The position numbers were made by a program, and so were the translations under genes. The notes below the pieces were generated by a model that saw nothing but the letters and a program-made list of their open reading frames with translations, was not told the DNA's origin and searched no databases. DNA of 64,000 bases from Stercorarius parasiticus. Its lineage: Eukaryota; Chordata; Aves; Charadriiformes; Stercorariidae. Positions 1 through 11,292 of the stretch are shown here, one piece after another. Position 1 is the stretch's first letter. Each line of letters starts with the position of its first letter. The stretch is from contig VWZL01000320.1 of NCBI GenBank assembly GCA_013396915.1, positions 1-64,000 of the forward strand, given 5' to 3'.

Positions 1-98
1 ATGCCTTCCTGTGACACCTGTTGGAGGTGAACCCCCTCTGGCAGGGGGTTTGGACTGGATGATCTCCAGAGGTCCCTTCCAACCCTATGATTCTATGA
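1..98 (+). mobile_element. CR1 LINE, 3' end only
   Basis: This is the 3' untranslated end of a CR1 retrotransposon, cut by the window edge or 5'-truncated. It shows the CR1 hallmarks in order: a GC-rich CCCCCTCTGGCAGGGGG hairpin, a TTTGGACTGGATGATCTCCAGAGG block, the TCCCTTCCAACC block, and a terminal CTATGATTCTATGA tail. The same tail type appears in reverse at 59701, so these two copies probably belong to one subfamily. It has no coding capacity. The first roughly 12 bases match CR1 less clearly. Confidence 0.93.
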
Positions 99-99
99 A

Positions 100-3000
100 C
101 AGAAACAGTGGAGCTGAAAGTACCTTTTTGAAAAGTTTCATCTGAAACAGTTTTGAACAGTTCTATTAGTAGTTGTGAAGCTACTGGCATTTGAAACCAT
201 GATCTTGTGGGGCAACAATTTTATCCTATTTCCAACCTTGCTGCCTTTGAATTTACAGGACTTTTTGTTCTTTTGTCTGAATATTCAAACTCTCAGATTA
301 TTTTTGCTTTTGCCTCATACTGCCCCAAATAATTCTCCCTCTAAATGACAAAGGGAAATTAAAGAAAATGAGTTCAGACAAGAAGATAACAAGAAATCAG
401 GGAACAGTTCCACTTTGTGTCTTCGTGAAAGCACTCAGAAATCTGTCCTTCATGTCACAAAACAATCCATCGCTGTTGGCAGACATGATAGCATTGAGGC
501 AGGTAGCCTTGTGGGGTAATATATTGATCAGAGGCTGTAACGCTTACCCACTACTACAGCTGCTATCATTATCCCTGCGTTGGCATTTCCATTATACTCC
601 TCCTCATGCATGAGTTAGAAACTATTTTACATTGAACTTGAATCTTGTTTGTAATGAATATTCTTTCTGGTTTTAATTTAGCAAGGTTGTTTCCAAACTG
701 AGTCTGGGTACAAAATGGCCCCTCTTGCTCATTCTCATTCAGATTCAGACTACTTGTCTGAAAGCCAGAGGTTATAGAGCACTTCACGAGCACACCTGCA
801 CCACACTGACAGCATCTGAAACCCTCTGAGCACCTTCCCTCCTCCTCCTCATCCCAATCACTCACACCTCGTTGGCTGGGGCTGTGACATTCTCTCAGAA
901 GTTAGGTTAATACATTAAGGATTAAAGTCACAGAAAATCAATGAAAGCAAGTTTAGGAAAGGTGATTGCTAACCAAAGAAGCTCAAGTCTTTCTATGTTT
1001 GAGAGTAATTCAGAAACAACAGAATAGTTGAGGGTGACAAAAAAAAACCACCAGGGAAAGGATCAGAGAAGTTGTGCCTTGAGTTACAGAGTAATGGAGC
1101 CAAAAGACGTGAGTTATAGTCTTACTTATAGTGTTAGGATAATTAGCTAGCTTTTACATCTTTTACAATCTCACTACTGTCTTTATAATCTCAAATGAAT
1201 CGCTTCCCTCTTCCACAGTACTTCCACAGTAAGTTATTTGCAGTAGAGACCATTTTTCCAATATTTTATGACAGTCCCTTCTATAATGGCTCCAGGCTCA
1301 TTAAGAGATCTTTTGGTGCTCCTGTAATATGAATAAATATCTTTGAATATATGAATATATTTTAATGTTCATATAAATATAGGGATAAACCTTTATCCCA
1401 TCAGAGTTACACTGGCTTGAAGTGGAGTAACGCATGAGTGACTCAATCAGAGACCTATTGCTAAGGGGTAGATAGATACTAAAGGAAATTTCTAGGTTCT
1501 CCAAAATTATTCAAGGCAGAAAAAGCAGTGAGCTCTTAATGCTATTAGTGTTTAGCGCTGAACCTTCTTCTTCTTGGCCACTGAGTCTTCGATGGGAGGA
1601 CAATAGCAGGGAAGTATTCCCCAAATAGGAACTGAGAAAAAATATACTAGTTCAGTTCTTCATTTGAACTCATACTCTGACAATTTAGGTATTGAGTTTC
1701 TTATGTGTGATCAACCACTATCATGTTTTAAGTATTAATGAAAAGTAAATAATAATAGTATGATAGAGAAAGGCCTCCTGCAGCCATCAGCAGCTTTCAA
1801 CTCTGTCTCAGCTATTGTCCAACTAGAAAAAAATAACAAAGTCAGCCCAGATGCTGGCAATATTTATTTGTGTAATTATATTCCTCTCTGACCAGCTGAC
1901 AAAATGCATGAGGGGATGTCCCAGTTGCTCAGCACCTCACAAGGATTAAATCAGCTTTGAGAGTCTACCCTAAAGGACAATGCACAGTTCCTATTTATGG
2001 TGCATCCAAATATGAAATCTATCCAGAAAACTACGCACTTAAGTCCATTATTACTCAGGTAATATTTTAAAACTTGTTCTTCACTTTAAATAGGTGCTTA
2101 CGTCTCATTGATCTCAAAGGAATTTATCCAAATACTCAAATGAAACATGGTGCAAAGGTTCTTGAATAAAGGGAGGTCTTGTAAAATGGACGTGGCTCCA
2201 ATTGCTATGCTGAGCCTCTGAAGGCAGATTTTAGCAACAGGTAAATAATGCCGATGTTTCAGCCAAAAGGTCTTGTTCAGGTTTAATTACCTCTCATCAG
2301 ATTAAGGTTCTATGGAAGTTGTTTCCTGATTTTTGAAAAGGTAATTTACCATTTGTTTTCATGGTAATGCTGTCCTGACAATCTTCACATATTTTATGCT
2401 TCTACCATATTTGTATTTCCACATAACTGATATAGGTGAAAATATTCATTCTGCTGGTTGATTGATTAGGAATTTTAAGGCATAGATCTTTCCATGAAAA
2501 AGCATTCCTGACCTCTATTCATTTTGAGAGACAACAATTAGGTTTTTAAACCATGGCTGCTATTAGCTGAGAGCATAGATTCTTGTTATTGCTGATTTTA
2601 ATACTTCATGACAACTGCAGCTACTCAACAGTACTGCAAAAAATTGTTCAAAATTTAAATCTAGGGAAAACCAAAGAGTTTTATCTAGCTACATAAGAGC
2701 CATCTGATGGCATTCATTCTGTTTAAATAGCAGTTATTAGGCTTTTAACAATTTTATGCTTTAAAAGATAAAAAATTTAATAAATTAGTTCTCCTGGACC
2801 AGTTCTAATATCATCTAATCTTGTATGATTAAGATAATAGATGGCATTTATCACCATAGTAGCTGGTGACAGTAGCTCTTACTGTATTCTGCATTTCCAA
2901 TATCTATCAAATACTTAGAAAATATGATGAGATAAATAATGTATCATTACACATATTAGAACTTTAGAAAGATGCTCAACAACACTATATTTCTCGTGTC

Positions 3001-6000
3001 TCCAACACATGTGACTTATTGTCATGACTCATATTTGATATCTTCTGAAAGCCTGAGTTTTTAGAGGCTTGGATTCTAAGACACTGTCATTTTTTTATGC
3101 CGGAAAGCAAACAAGCAGAGGGTATAGAAAAAGCTTAGAAACATGAAATTCATGATAAAAAAGCAAAAGTAATTTAAAAAAAATATTATGAGTGAATACT
3201 AAAAAATATATCATTTTCCTATAAATGAATGTTTTTGTGGCTTTAACAAAGACATTAATATCCTTTATTTTTGCAATAACATGCAAAATAAAACCCAAAA
3301 TGTTAGTTAGTTATTCCTATCTAGCATTCCATGTAGTTTCCAGGTAAACATGTTAGCCAGTGTGTGCATGCTGTAAGGTGACTAAAGACACATTGTTCTG
3401 CTAAATGCATCTTTCATCTGTTTAATTTTGTCCAGGTCTTGGGTAAATGCTGCATTGCAGTACACTACCAGGTCTCAAAATCTATAGGATGAATGGATTG
3501 CTTTTAGTATTTCAGTCTGTGCTGCTATTTTGGGTTGGGGGAAGATGTTAAAATAGTTTAGAGACAGAGAACAGTGTTTGAGATGATCAATTTTTCTACT
3601 TATAAGAAAAACCAAAAGCAACTTCTAGCAAGTGCATCAAATCTGCTAACAGCCACTGTTAATTTTTTTGTCTCAAATCCCCTGGACTTCTCCTCCAGAG
3701 TTTATTTGCACTTGATTAAAGAAACCCCAGTCCATGTCTCATGGCACTCAACAGAATCCTCGCATGTTTGTGACTGATGAGAAACGTCTAGACAATGGCC
3801 ATTTATTGTCATACATTTTTACACAAAGCACTGAAATGAATTCTTCCAGAGTTGGGTTGGGTTGGTACAAGCATATTCCACAGTTGGTCTCTGAGGCAGA
3901 CAGACACACTAGTATAGATAACTCCATGCCAGTTTTCATCTGGCTAGCTCTTTAGATGGTAAACATGATAACCACAGCAGCACAGACACCAGTGCAGCCA
4001 GAAAATGCTGCCCAAGGAGTACTGAACATGCTCCTGAGGCTGTTCTGTACGCAACCCGCACACGGGCACAGCTGGCTTGCCAAAGGCACGTGTTTGGGGG
4101 GTTTTGCCATGTGTGGCTCCTGCAGTATGGAAATATAAAAACAGACGCACACACTTGTGCATGATAACAACTGGGTTATCCTACTGCTAGTGTCTGACTG
4201 AGGAATCTGACAAGCATCCTAGATACATCGTTATAGTTTAAAGTTTAAAACGACAAAAACCATGCCAGATCCTACCCAAGGATTCAGAGGAAGGCAACCA
4301 AGTTGAAGTTAATTTCTCAGCTAAGCTGGGGTCTAGAATGACCAACCTTGTCAAGCCCTTTATTCAAGGGTGAGTAAAATTGCCATCATCAACTGATAAA
4401 TCAACAATCATGCTTCTTTGCAAATAGTATGGCTGTGCTAACGTAGATAAACAAGTTGCCATGGTCAGAATACTGCTTTATTCCTGTCCTGTTTGTTGTA
4501 TACTGTAGAGGATGGTGTAGGGACACCTAAGCCAGAGAAGAGCATCCTAGATCCATGACCAGGAGCGAAATAGCCAGGTATTCATAAAACTATGACCATG
4601 CTAATGAGCTTGATGAGTGTCAGAGGCTTAGGTTCAGGGTCATACTTGCATGACACACTGCTTTCAGGTCTGAGTTGGCTTTTGTTCATGTGGAGGCCCC
4701 AGCTGAGGCTGATGCTGGGTTTGGGAGCTCTGCAGTGTACTCCGCTGCTTTGATTCATGCTTTCTGAGCACACTCCATCAAACCTGAGGTTTTGCTCCTT
4801 CTGCCTCTCTGAGAGGGGAATATCATGATTCTCCCTATCCTAAATTGGAATCAAGGCTCAGTTTACAGTTTCAGTTAGATACAGATACATAGGGCTGCAG
4901 TTCTCTGGAAAAAAGCAATCAACAGCTTTCATTGACAAACATGTGACAAACAAAACAGAGTATTCACAGAGATTTAAAATTTGTAAGAACTACTGAAATC
5001 CTTCTTGCTTAAGGAAACTGCAGATTCAGCTCACCAGTAAGCTCTTGATTCCCAGTCTCTGTTTCCCCTTAGCTGGAGAGGTTACCTCTGAGTTGCTTCC
5101 CCTGCAGTTCCAAGAAACCAAATCCCTTTCTTTTTCCCGAAAAGTTTTACGGGAAGCAGAAGATACCTTTTCTTCCTGTACCCACATATCAGGGGACTCA
5201 AAAAAGCATATCAAAGACTAAACTAAGTCCTGTGGTAGACTGCTGACTACTTTGACATGCCATACCCTTTTCTGGAATATACATTTTAACAAGCCTACAC
5301 ACAAATATTTAAACAAACACATTCAATCACTACCTTTACAATTCTCAGTACAAGCACACAGACCATGCAACTTTATCAAGTTGTTGCATATGTCCAAGAA
5401 TATTAAAGTACTTTTATTGCTTTTGAGTCCTAGTCTAGAATCTAAACCAGTGCAACAGGAGAGCAAGCAGTGAAGTTTATTAAGGTGGAAGAAGTAACCT
5501 GCTGGTTTAGCGTGAGTCGCTGTGTCAAAGTGCTGCTGCTCAGAGCAGGATAACGGCAGAGCCTGTCTGGCTGCCAAGCAGCCCTGGCTGCTAACAGCAG
5601 CATATGCTCATGGCGGGCGACTGTGCTAACGCTGTGACTTAGGAAGGACCTGGGAAGAGGCAACTGCTGTTAACATCCTGCCCACTCCCTTCCATGGATC
5701 AAGGACAACAGATACAATGGCTGTTGTATCTACAGGCTAGTTTTAGCCTCCTTGAAAGATAGTTTCACCTGCCATCCCCATTCAGATGTATAATATGGGC
5801 TGTGTCTCCCTTACAACTAAGATTTCTAAATGTTAATATCAGTGACAATCAGCCTTTTCATTACATTACCCATATGAACTTAATTGCTTCCTGTCCCATT
5901 ATTCCTCAGGGCAGTGATCCTCCACCTTTACCCCATCATGGAAACAAAAGAGCTTCTGTTCTTTGTTTCACTATATAGCACAAGCAAGTTTTTACAAGTA

Positions 6001-7137
6001 TCAATAAGATGGTGAAACTAGAAACTAAGAATAGTGTATTACCAGGTCTTCCAAGAAAATCAGTATTTCATAGCTTGTCCTGCTGTTACATGGGCATTAC
6101 TTTTAAAAAATGGGGTACTCTTAGTATAATGAAAGTCACAGGAAAATTTCAGTGTTATCAGGATTTAATATCAGTTTCCCCATCGTGTTTTCAACTTTTA
6201 AATTGTATCCATTCAAATAAAAACAGTATATAATTCGCCTTTCGTGACAGCTTCCTCTGTTGTTATAATCCTGCCACATCTACAATTGTCCATATTACAT
6301 CAAAGATTGACTTCACAATATCTAGTGTGAAAAATATCCTGAAGGAAACAATAACACCTCCCCCACACATACATCCAAGAAAATGTTTCAAGAAGTGACT
6401 AACGCTCTTTCGCTCTTTTCAAATAACAGACTAGGCAAAAACCTGTTTTATTTCCCATTGGGCATTGCCTTTGAAATAAAACCTTGGTGTTTTTGGAGAG
6501 ATTGGGAAACCTCTTCCTTAGTGCCTATTCTAGTCTTACAATTCACTCCAGCTTACTCGAATGTAATGCATATGCACCTTGTAATGGATAAGGTTTCACT
6601 ACGTTCAGTTCTAGATTAGTTGTCCAAAGTATCATAAATATGACTCACAGGGCGCTCTGAATGCCCCTGCCATAACTACTGTACTCAAAACCGGCTGGCA
6701 GCTGGCAATGGAGAGGTGGCTGTAAAAAGCAGAATAAGAACTCATGTGGCTAAGTTGTATCCTCCTGCCATGGCAATTTGAGCTTTTAAATTTAAAGCCA
6801 GATCAGATTTGACTATATAAGCTGCAGTCAATGAAACAAAGAAACTCAGACCAGTGTTATTGCTGCTTATATCCTTTGTGATCTCTCTGAGATACGGCTT
6901 CACCAGGTCTTATCTTCTGTGCAAATGGGATTCAGAACAAAACATCACAGACCAGCCGGGCAAAGTATTGGTGGTGTCAATTAGCAATGAGTCACATGCC
7001 AAAGGACAGCATACTCCCTTGGGAGAAAAAGATGATGGTTTAGAGGAATGTCAGATGAAAGTCAAGCATGCTGCCTTTCTGGTCTACCAGAGAAGAAAAA
7101 TATTCACCTTTATTTTGTATCAAAGTCAGGTGGCGAA
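100..7137. other. Non-coding stretch
   Basis: AT-rich sequence with no recognisable exon, RNA gene or young transposon. Open frames here are under about 110 codons, lie on both strands and look random. Small items seen are a perfect tandem 11-mer at 1210-1231 (CTTCCACAGTA twice) and a stretch at about 1398-1450 resembling an old amniote repeat (CAGAGTTACACTGGCTTGAAGTGGAGTAAC). Confidence 0.6.
1210..1231. repeat. Tandem 11-mer duplication
   Basis: The 11-mer CTTCCACAGTA occurs twice without a gap. It looks like a simple local duplication; no function is implied. Confidence 0.85.
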
Positions 7138-7138
7138 A

Positions 7139-7156
7139 GGGAGGGAGGGAGGGAGG
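7139..7156 (+). repeat. (GGGA)n tract, G-quadruplex motif
   Basis: Four GGG runs separated by single A residues, followed by AGG, form a canonical short-loop intramolecular G-quadruplex motif on the + strand. A short TG run follows. It may simply be a microsatellite. Confidence 0.8.
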
Positions 7157-7575
7157 AGTGTGTGTGCATCTCCTCTTTAACAGAATGTGTTTTATAAATG
7201 GGTAGGAAAAGCTTCTGGAAAAATCTGTCCCAATTTAACCTCTTTCCTCTCCTCTTTCTCCTGCTCTTTCTCTGTCAGTTGCATATGATAGGCCAGTTGG
7301 GATGGGAATAGAGGGAGGATAATGGACTGCAAAAGTTTCTTTTCGGGAGGGGAGAGGAAATGTGTAGGCAGGACCAACTGCAGTGGATGGAGGATAAATG
7401 AGGTTGGAGTAGGCATTCTGGAGAAGCACAGGTGGGGCTAGGACAGCTAATGGTACAGGCAGTAACTACAAGAGAAAAGAAGGGTGAACTAATCTAAAAT
7501 GTTTGAGATTATTTAAAGACAGTACATATATTTTGCCTTTCTTTTTGTCTTGCACAGTTGTGGCATGCACATTAA
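7157..7575. other. Non-coding stretch
   Basis: The stretch is purine/pyrimidine skewed: CT-rich at about 7230-7280 and GA-rich at about 7300-7360. Nothing gene-like was recognised before the CR1 copy begins. Confidence 0.5.
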
Positions 7576-7581
7576 GCCAGG

Positions 7582-8526
7582 TTGCCTGGGAAGATCATGG
7601 AACAGATCCTCCTAGAAGCTATGCTAAGGCACATGGAAGACAGGGAGGTGATTCAAGACAGCCAGCATGGCTTCACCAAGGGCAAGTCCTGCCTGACCAA
7701 CCTAGTGGCTTTCTACAATGGAGTGACTGCATCAGTGGACAAAGGGAGAGCTATGGATATCATCTATCTGGACTTCTGCAAGGCCTTTGACATGGTCCCC
7801 CACAACATCCTTCTCTCTAAATTGGAGAGATATGGGTTTGATGGGTGGACTGTTCGGTGGATGAGGAACTGGCTGGATGGTTGCATCCAGAGGGTGATGG
7901 TCAATGGCTCGATGTCCAGATGGAGAGGGGTCACAAGTGGTGTCTCTCAGGGATCCGTACTGGCACCGATGCTGTTCAATATCTTCATCAATGACATGGA
8001 CAGTGGGATCGAGTGCACCCTCAGCAGGTTTGCCAACGACACTAAGCTGAGTGGTGTGGTTGATGTGCCAGAGGGATGGGATGTCATCCAGAGGGACCTG
8101 GATGAGCTAGAGAGATGGGCCCAAGCAAACCTTATGAAGTTCAACAAGGCCAAGTGCAAAGTCCTACACTTGGGTCGGGACATTCCTCGTTATCAATACA
8201 GGCTGGGGGATGATGTGATAGAGAGCAGCCCTGCGGAAAAGGACTTCGGGGTACTCGTGGATGAAAAGCTGGACATGAATCAACAATGTGTTCTTGCAGC
8301 CCAGAAGGCCAATAGCATCCTGGGCTGCATCAAAAGAACCATGGCCAGCAGATCCAGAGAGGTGATTCTCCCCCTCTACTCCGCTCTCATGAGACCCCAC
8401 CTGGAGTACTGTGTCCAGCTCTGGACCCCTCAGCACAAAAAGGACATGGACCTGTTGGAGTGGGTCCTGAGGAGGGCCATGAAGATGATCCGAGAGCTGG
8501 AGCAGCTCTCCTATGAGACAGGCTGA
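7582..8526 (+). pseudogene. CR1 ORF2 reverse transcriptase fragment
   Basis: An open frame of about 314 codons covers the reverse transcriptase palm and thumb of CR1 ORF2. The order is: [13 protein letters not shown]; motif [13 protein letters not shown] with its aspartate kept; [14 protein letters not shown], where most copies have GVPQGS; and the motif C box FANDTKLSG, where the family has FADD. The second catalytic aspartate region is therefore changed (D to N), which should abolish polymerase activity. The thumb includes [15 protein letters not shown] and [17 protein letters not shown]. The frame ends at a TGA created by a one-base loss within the YEDRLRELG-like region. The 5' edge has no ATG because of truncation. 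Confidence 0.93.
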
Positions 8527-8830
8527 TAGAGTTGGGGTTGTTCAGCCTGGAGAAAAGAAGGCTCCGGGGAGACCTTATAGCCCTTTCCAGTTCCTGAAGG
8601 GGGCCTACAGGAAAGCTGGGGGGGGACTGTTTGCAAGGGCATGTAGCGATAGGATGAGGGGCAATGGTTTTAAACTAGAACAGTGTAGGTTTAGATTAGA
8701 CATTAGGAAGAAGTTCTTTACAATGAGAGTGGTGAGACACTGGCACAGGTTGCCCAGAGAGGTGGTGGAGGCCCCATCCCTGGAGACATTCAAGGCCAGG
8801 CTTGATGAGGCTCTGAGTAACCTGATCTAG
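8527..8830 (+). pseudogene. CR1 ORF2 C-terminal tail, frameshifted
   Basis: This continues the same ORF2 after the frameshift. The segment FQFLKGAYRKAGGGLFARACSDRMRGNGFKLE, then [46 protein letters not shown], is the standard CR1 ORF2 C-terminus, followed by a stop. At least one more indel lies near 8583, between the LEKRRLRGDLIA-like and FQFLKG parts. The 3' untranslated region follows directly. Confidence 0.9.
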
Positions 8831-8926
8831 TTGAAGATGTCCCTGCTTACTGCAGGGGGGTTGGACTAGATGATCTTTAAAGGTCCCTTCCAACCCAACA
8901 CATCCTATGATTCTATGATTCTACGA

Positions 8927-11245
8927 TCTGAAAGAATAGGGCTTATTTGATCACTCTTCCTTTGTTTGTGTCTGTCCATGCTGGCATTTTTGAACCTTTT
9001 GGCTAATTGCTGTTTTAGTTGAGAGAAAGGAGGAAGTCCCAGAAATAATCATTATCAAGGTGTATGAGACGTGATTTTCAGGAGAGACAGAAATCTTCGT
9101 AGTGTCCTGGAGAGCTACAGGCTGAGTTCACACGCTATTAGACCTCAGAGAAACTGCATTGGACATAACACAACAAGCAAAGCTTGAACTAATGCTTGTA
9201 ATCAACCTCGTCTAACTTATTCAGTTCTGCTGCTCTTGGTATTATTTGTTTCCTAGTGGGATAGATTTCTGAACCTAATTTGTGTTATCATGATTTGTTT
9301 TTCCTCCTATTACCTTCCCATTCTTTCCCTCCACACAACAGGTCCCTTTTGTTTGACAACAAGTGATTCTAATTAATCATTTTGTGCTGGTTTTGAATTG
9401 TGCAGCTCTGATTAATTTGGGGGACTGAAATACTGGCTATAAGGTTGAGCTGAAGCGATAGTGAGCCATGAACACAGGCTCTATTGTCCGCAACGGCACA
9501 AAATGCTTGTGTAAAGTGGTTTGAAAATTTAAGTATTTTTTTTTTGTCCGTTATATGCTATGCTTGCTTAAACCTTTCAAAAGAATGTTCCTATTATGTG
9601 CAATGAGAGGTTACCTAAAAGTTAAGAAGATGATTATAATGTAACACATTATAAGTCAGAGGTCAGTCTACCCATTACTTCAGTCCTGTTGAAGATTGGC
9701 ATTATTATTGTTATTATTACTTATAAATAAAAGAAATTCAAGAATTGTATCATATTCAGGGACTGAATGATTTCATAGCTATAATGCTGGGTCATCTGAC
9801 TTCCTAGAAAGTTCCTGCTGTTCCAGTCCAGTAAAAATTATTTTCCCTTCATATAGACTCACCAGGATAATATATAAGTCATCTAACTCATCTACTGCTA
9901 AAAGCTGACCATCAAAATAAGAGGTGTGAGTAGTAGTAGGAGTAAGAATTATCAGTATGTAATTTTTTTATGCCTTGATTCAAGTACGCTTATCTAACTC
10001 TGCCTACGTACCTAAGTGTGCATACACATATATACAGCTGTGTGAATACACATGTAGAGAAATAACTACAGATAAAAGACTGTTTCTCAAAAGGTATATG
10101 AGTTTGAATGTGGAACTGTACAGCTGTGGGACTGCTACCGTGGAAACTGGCAATGGATAAATCCTCTCTCCCGATGTCCCACTGCTCCCAGCTGTACAGG
10201 TGAGGATAAAAGGGAAGGTTTTCCCTGGTAAATCCCCATATCTTCAGGCTCTGGTTTCTGTGGGGAAGGACCCTTAAGTTTTCCCTTAGAAGTATCTATG
10301 TTTGTGTAGTTTATTCTGGCGCATAACTGGAACTTCTAGGGATTAATGGAGTACAAGTACTAATGAATAATGAACCATGAAAAACAAACAAGATACAAGA
10401 AATCTCCCCAAGTTCTGCTGTAGGAGTCTTGCACATCTATGGCAGTATGGAAAATCTCCATTCAGAACACCTGTAGAGTTTAGCCTTGGCTGCTGTCATG
10501 AACATTATCTTTATATCTTTTCAATTAAACCAAAAAATAATCAGTTGACGTATTTTTCTCCTGGTAAAATGTTGTTCACTTAGGTGAGCAGCTGAGGTGA
10601 AGGCAAAGGTGTCAGTCTGACTAGAGATCTAAGGGAACTATGCCATGGCTGTGAGTCTGATATCAACACAAAAACTTCTGGGATTTTGCTATCCTGTCAG
10701 TTTATGGTACTTCCCTGACAAGGTCGGCAGGCTGGGAGTTTGTTTGGAGACCATGGGCAGAACTGCTGAAAAGCAAAAGGCATCTCTGAACTCTCACTTT
10801 CTTATACCTTTTTGAAATTATAATTCAGTCTGCAAAGAAACAGCTTTTAAAAAAGCCCCAGATAGATAAATAACAAGCGACCACAGATACAAAATCTTGA
10901 GTCTTCCTTAAAGCCATTAAGCGCAAAACTGCAGAATGAGAGATATTTTCTGAGTATCTAAAATATCGTTTATTTGCTATAAATAATCTGCTGAACACTG
11001 TTAGTGTAAGCAGACTTGGCTATGTTAGGAAATATCTGGAGTGATTTTGTTGGCTTCAACTTTATTACAGGGCTTTACTGCTGGATCAAGAACAGGCTGC
11101 TGAGGAATTTTCAGGGTTGCTATTGCATAATGCTAATATAATATTATTAATCTAATAAACACATAAACAAATTAAGTACCTTACAACAAAGAAAGAGTAA
11201 AAGCAAAAAGCAATGGTGTACAGGGAATAATAGGATAATGTTTGC
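8927..11245. other. Non-coding stretch
   Basis: AT-rich DNA with no recognisable gene. It contains ATT-rich low complexity at about 9700-9725 and a perfect 11-nt inverted repeat at 10116-10199. Confidence 0.55.
10116..10199. repeat. Inverted repeat, 11-nt perfect arms
   Basis: CTGTACAGCTG at 10116-10126 is the exact reverse complement of CAGCTGTACAG at 10189-10199, with about 62 bases between. A further TGGGA/TCCCA pair inside could extend the stem with a bulge. It could be a chance structure or a relic of a mobile element; no family was recognised. Confidence 0.6.
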
Positions 11246-11292
11246 TGGAAGGAAACTCTGGAGGTCATCTGGTCCAACCCTTAGCTCAAAAC
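11246..11292 (-). mobile_element. CR1 3' end remnant
   Basis: GGAAGGAAACTCTGGAGGTCATCTGGTCCAACCC is the reverse complement of the CR1 3' block (GGGTTGGACYAGATGAYCTCCAGAGGT). The terminal ATTCTATGA repeats have decayed. It is a short, old fragment. Confidence 0.75.

Larger units (their letters stand above)
7576..8926 (+). mobile_element. CR1 LINE, 5'-truncated, ORF2 C-terminal half plus 3' end
   Basis: This is the longest CR1 copy in the window. It starts inside ORF2 near [12 protein letters not shown] and runs to the 3' tail (TCCCTTCCAACCCAAC, then CCTATGATTCTATGATTCTACGA). The tail type (GTTGAAGATGTCCCTGCTTACTGC) matches the copy at 55440, pointing to the same subfamily. CR1 moves by target-primed reverse transcription of its RNA, and 5' truncation is the usual outcome. 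No clear target-site duplication is visible, as is typical for CR1. The copy is dead: no start, no endonuclease region, a frameshift and an altered catalytic box. Confidence 0.97.
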
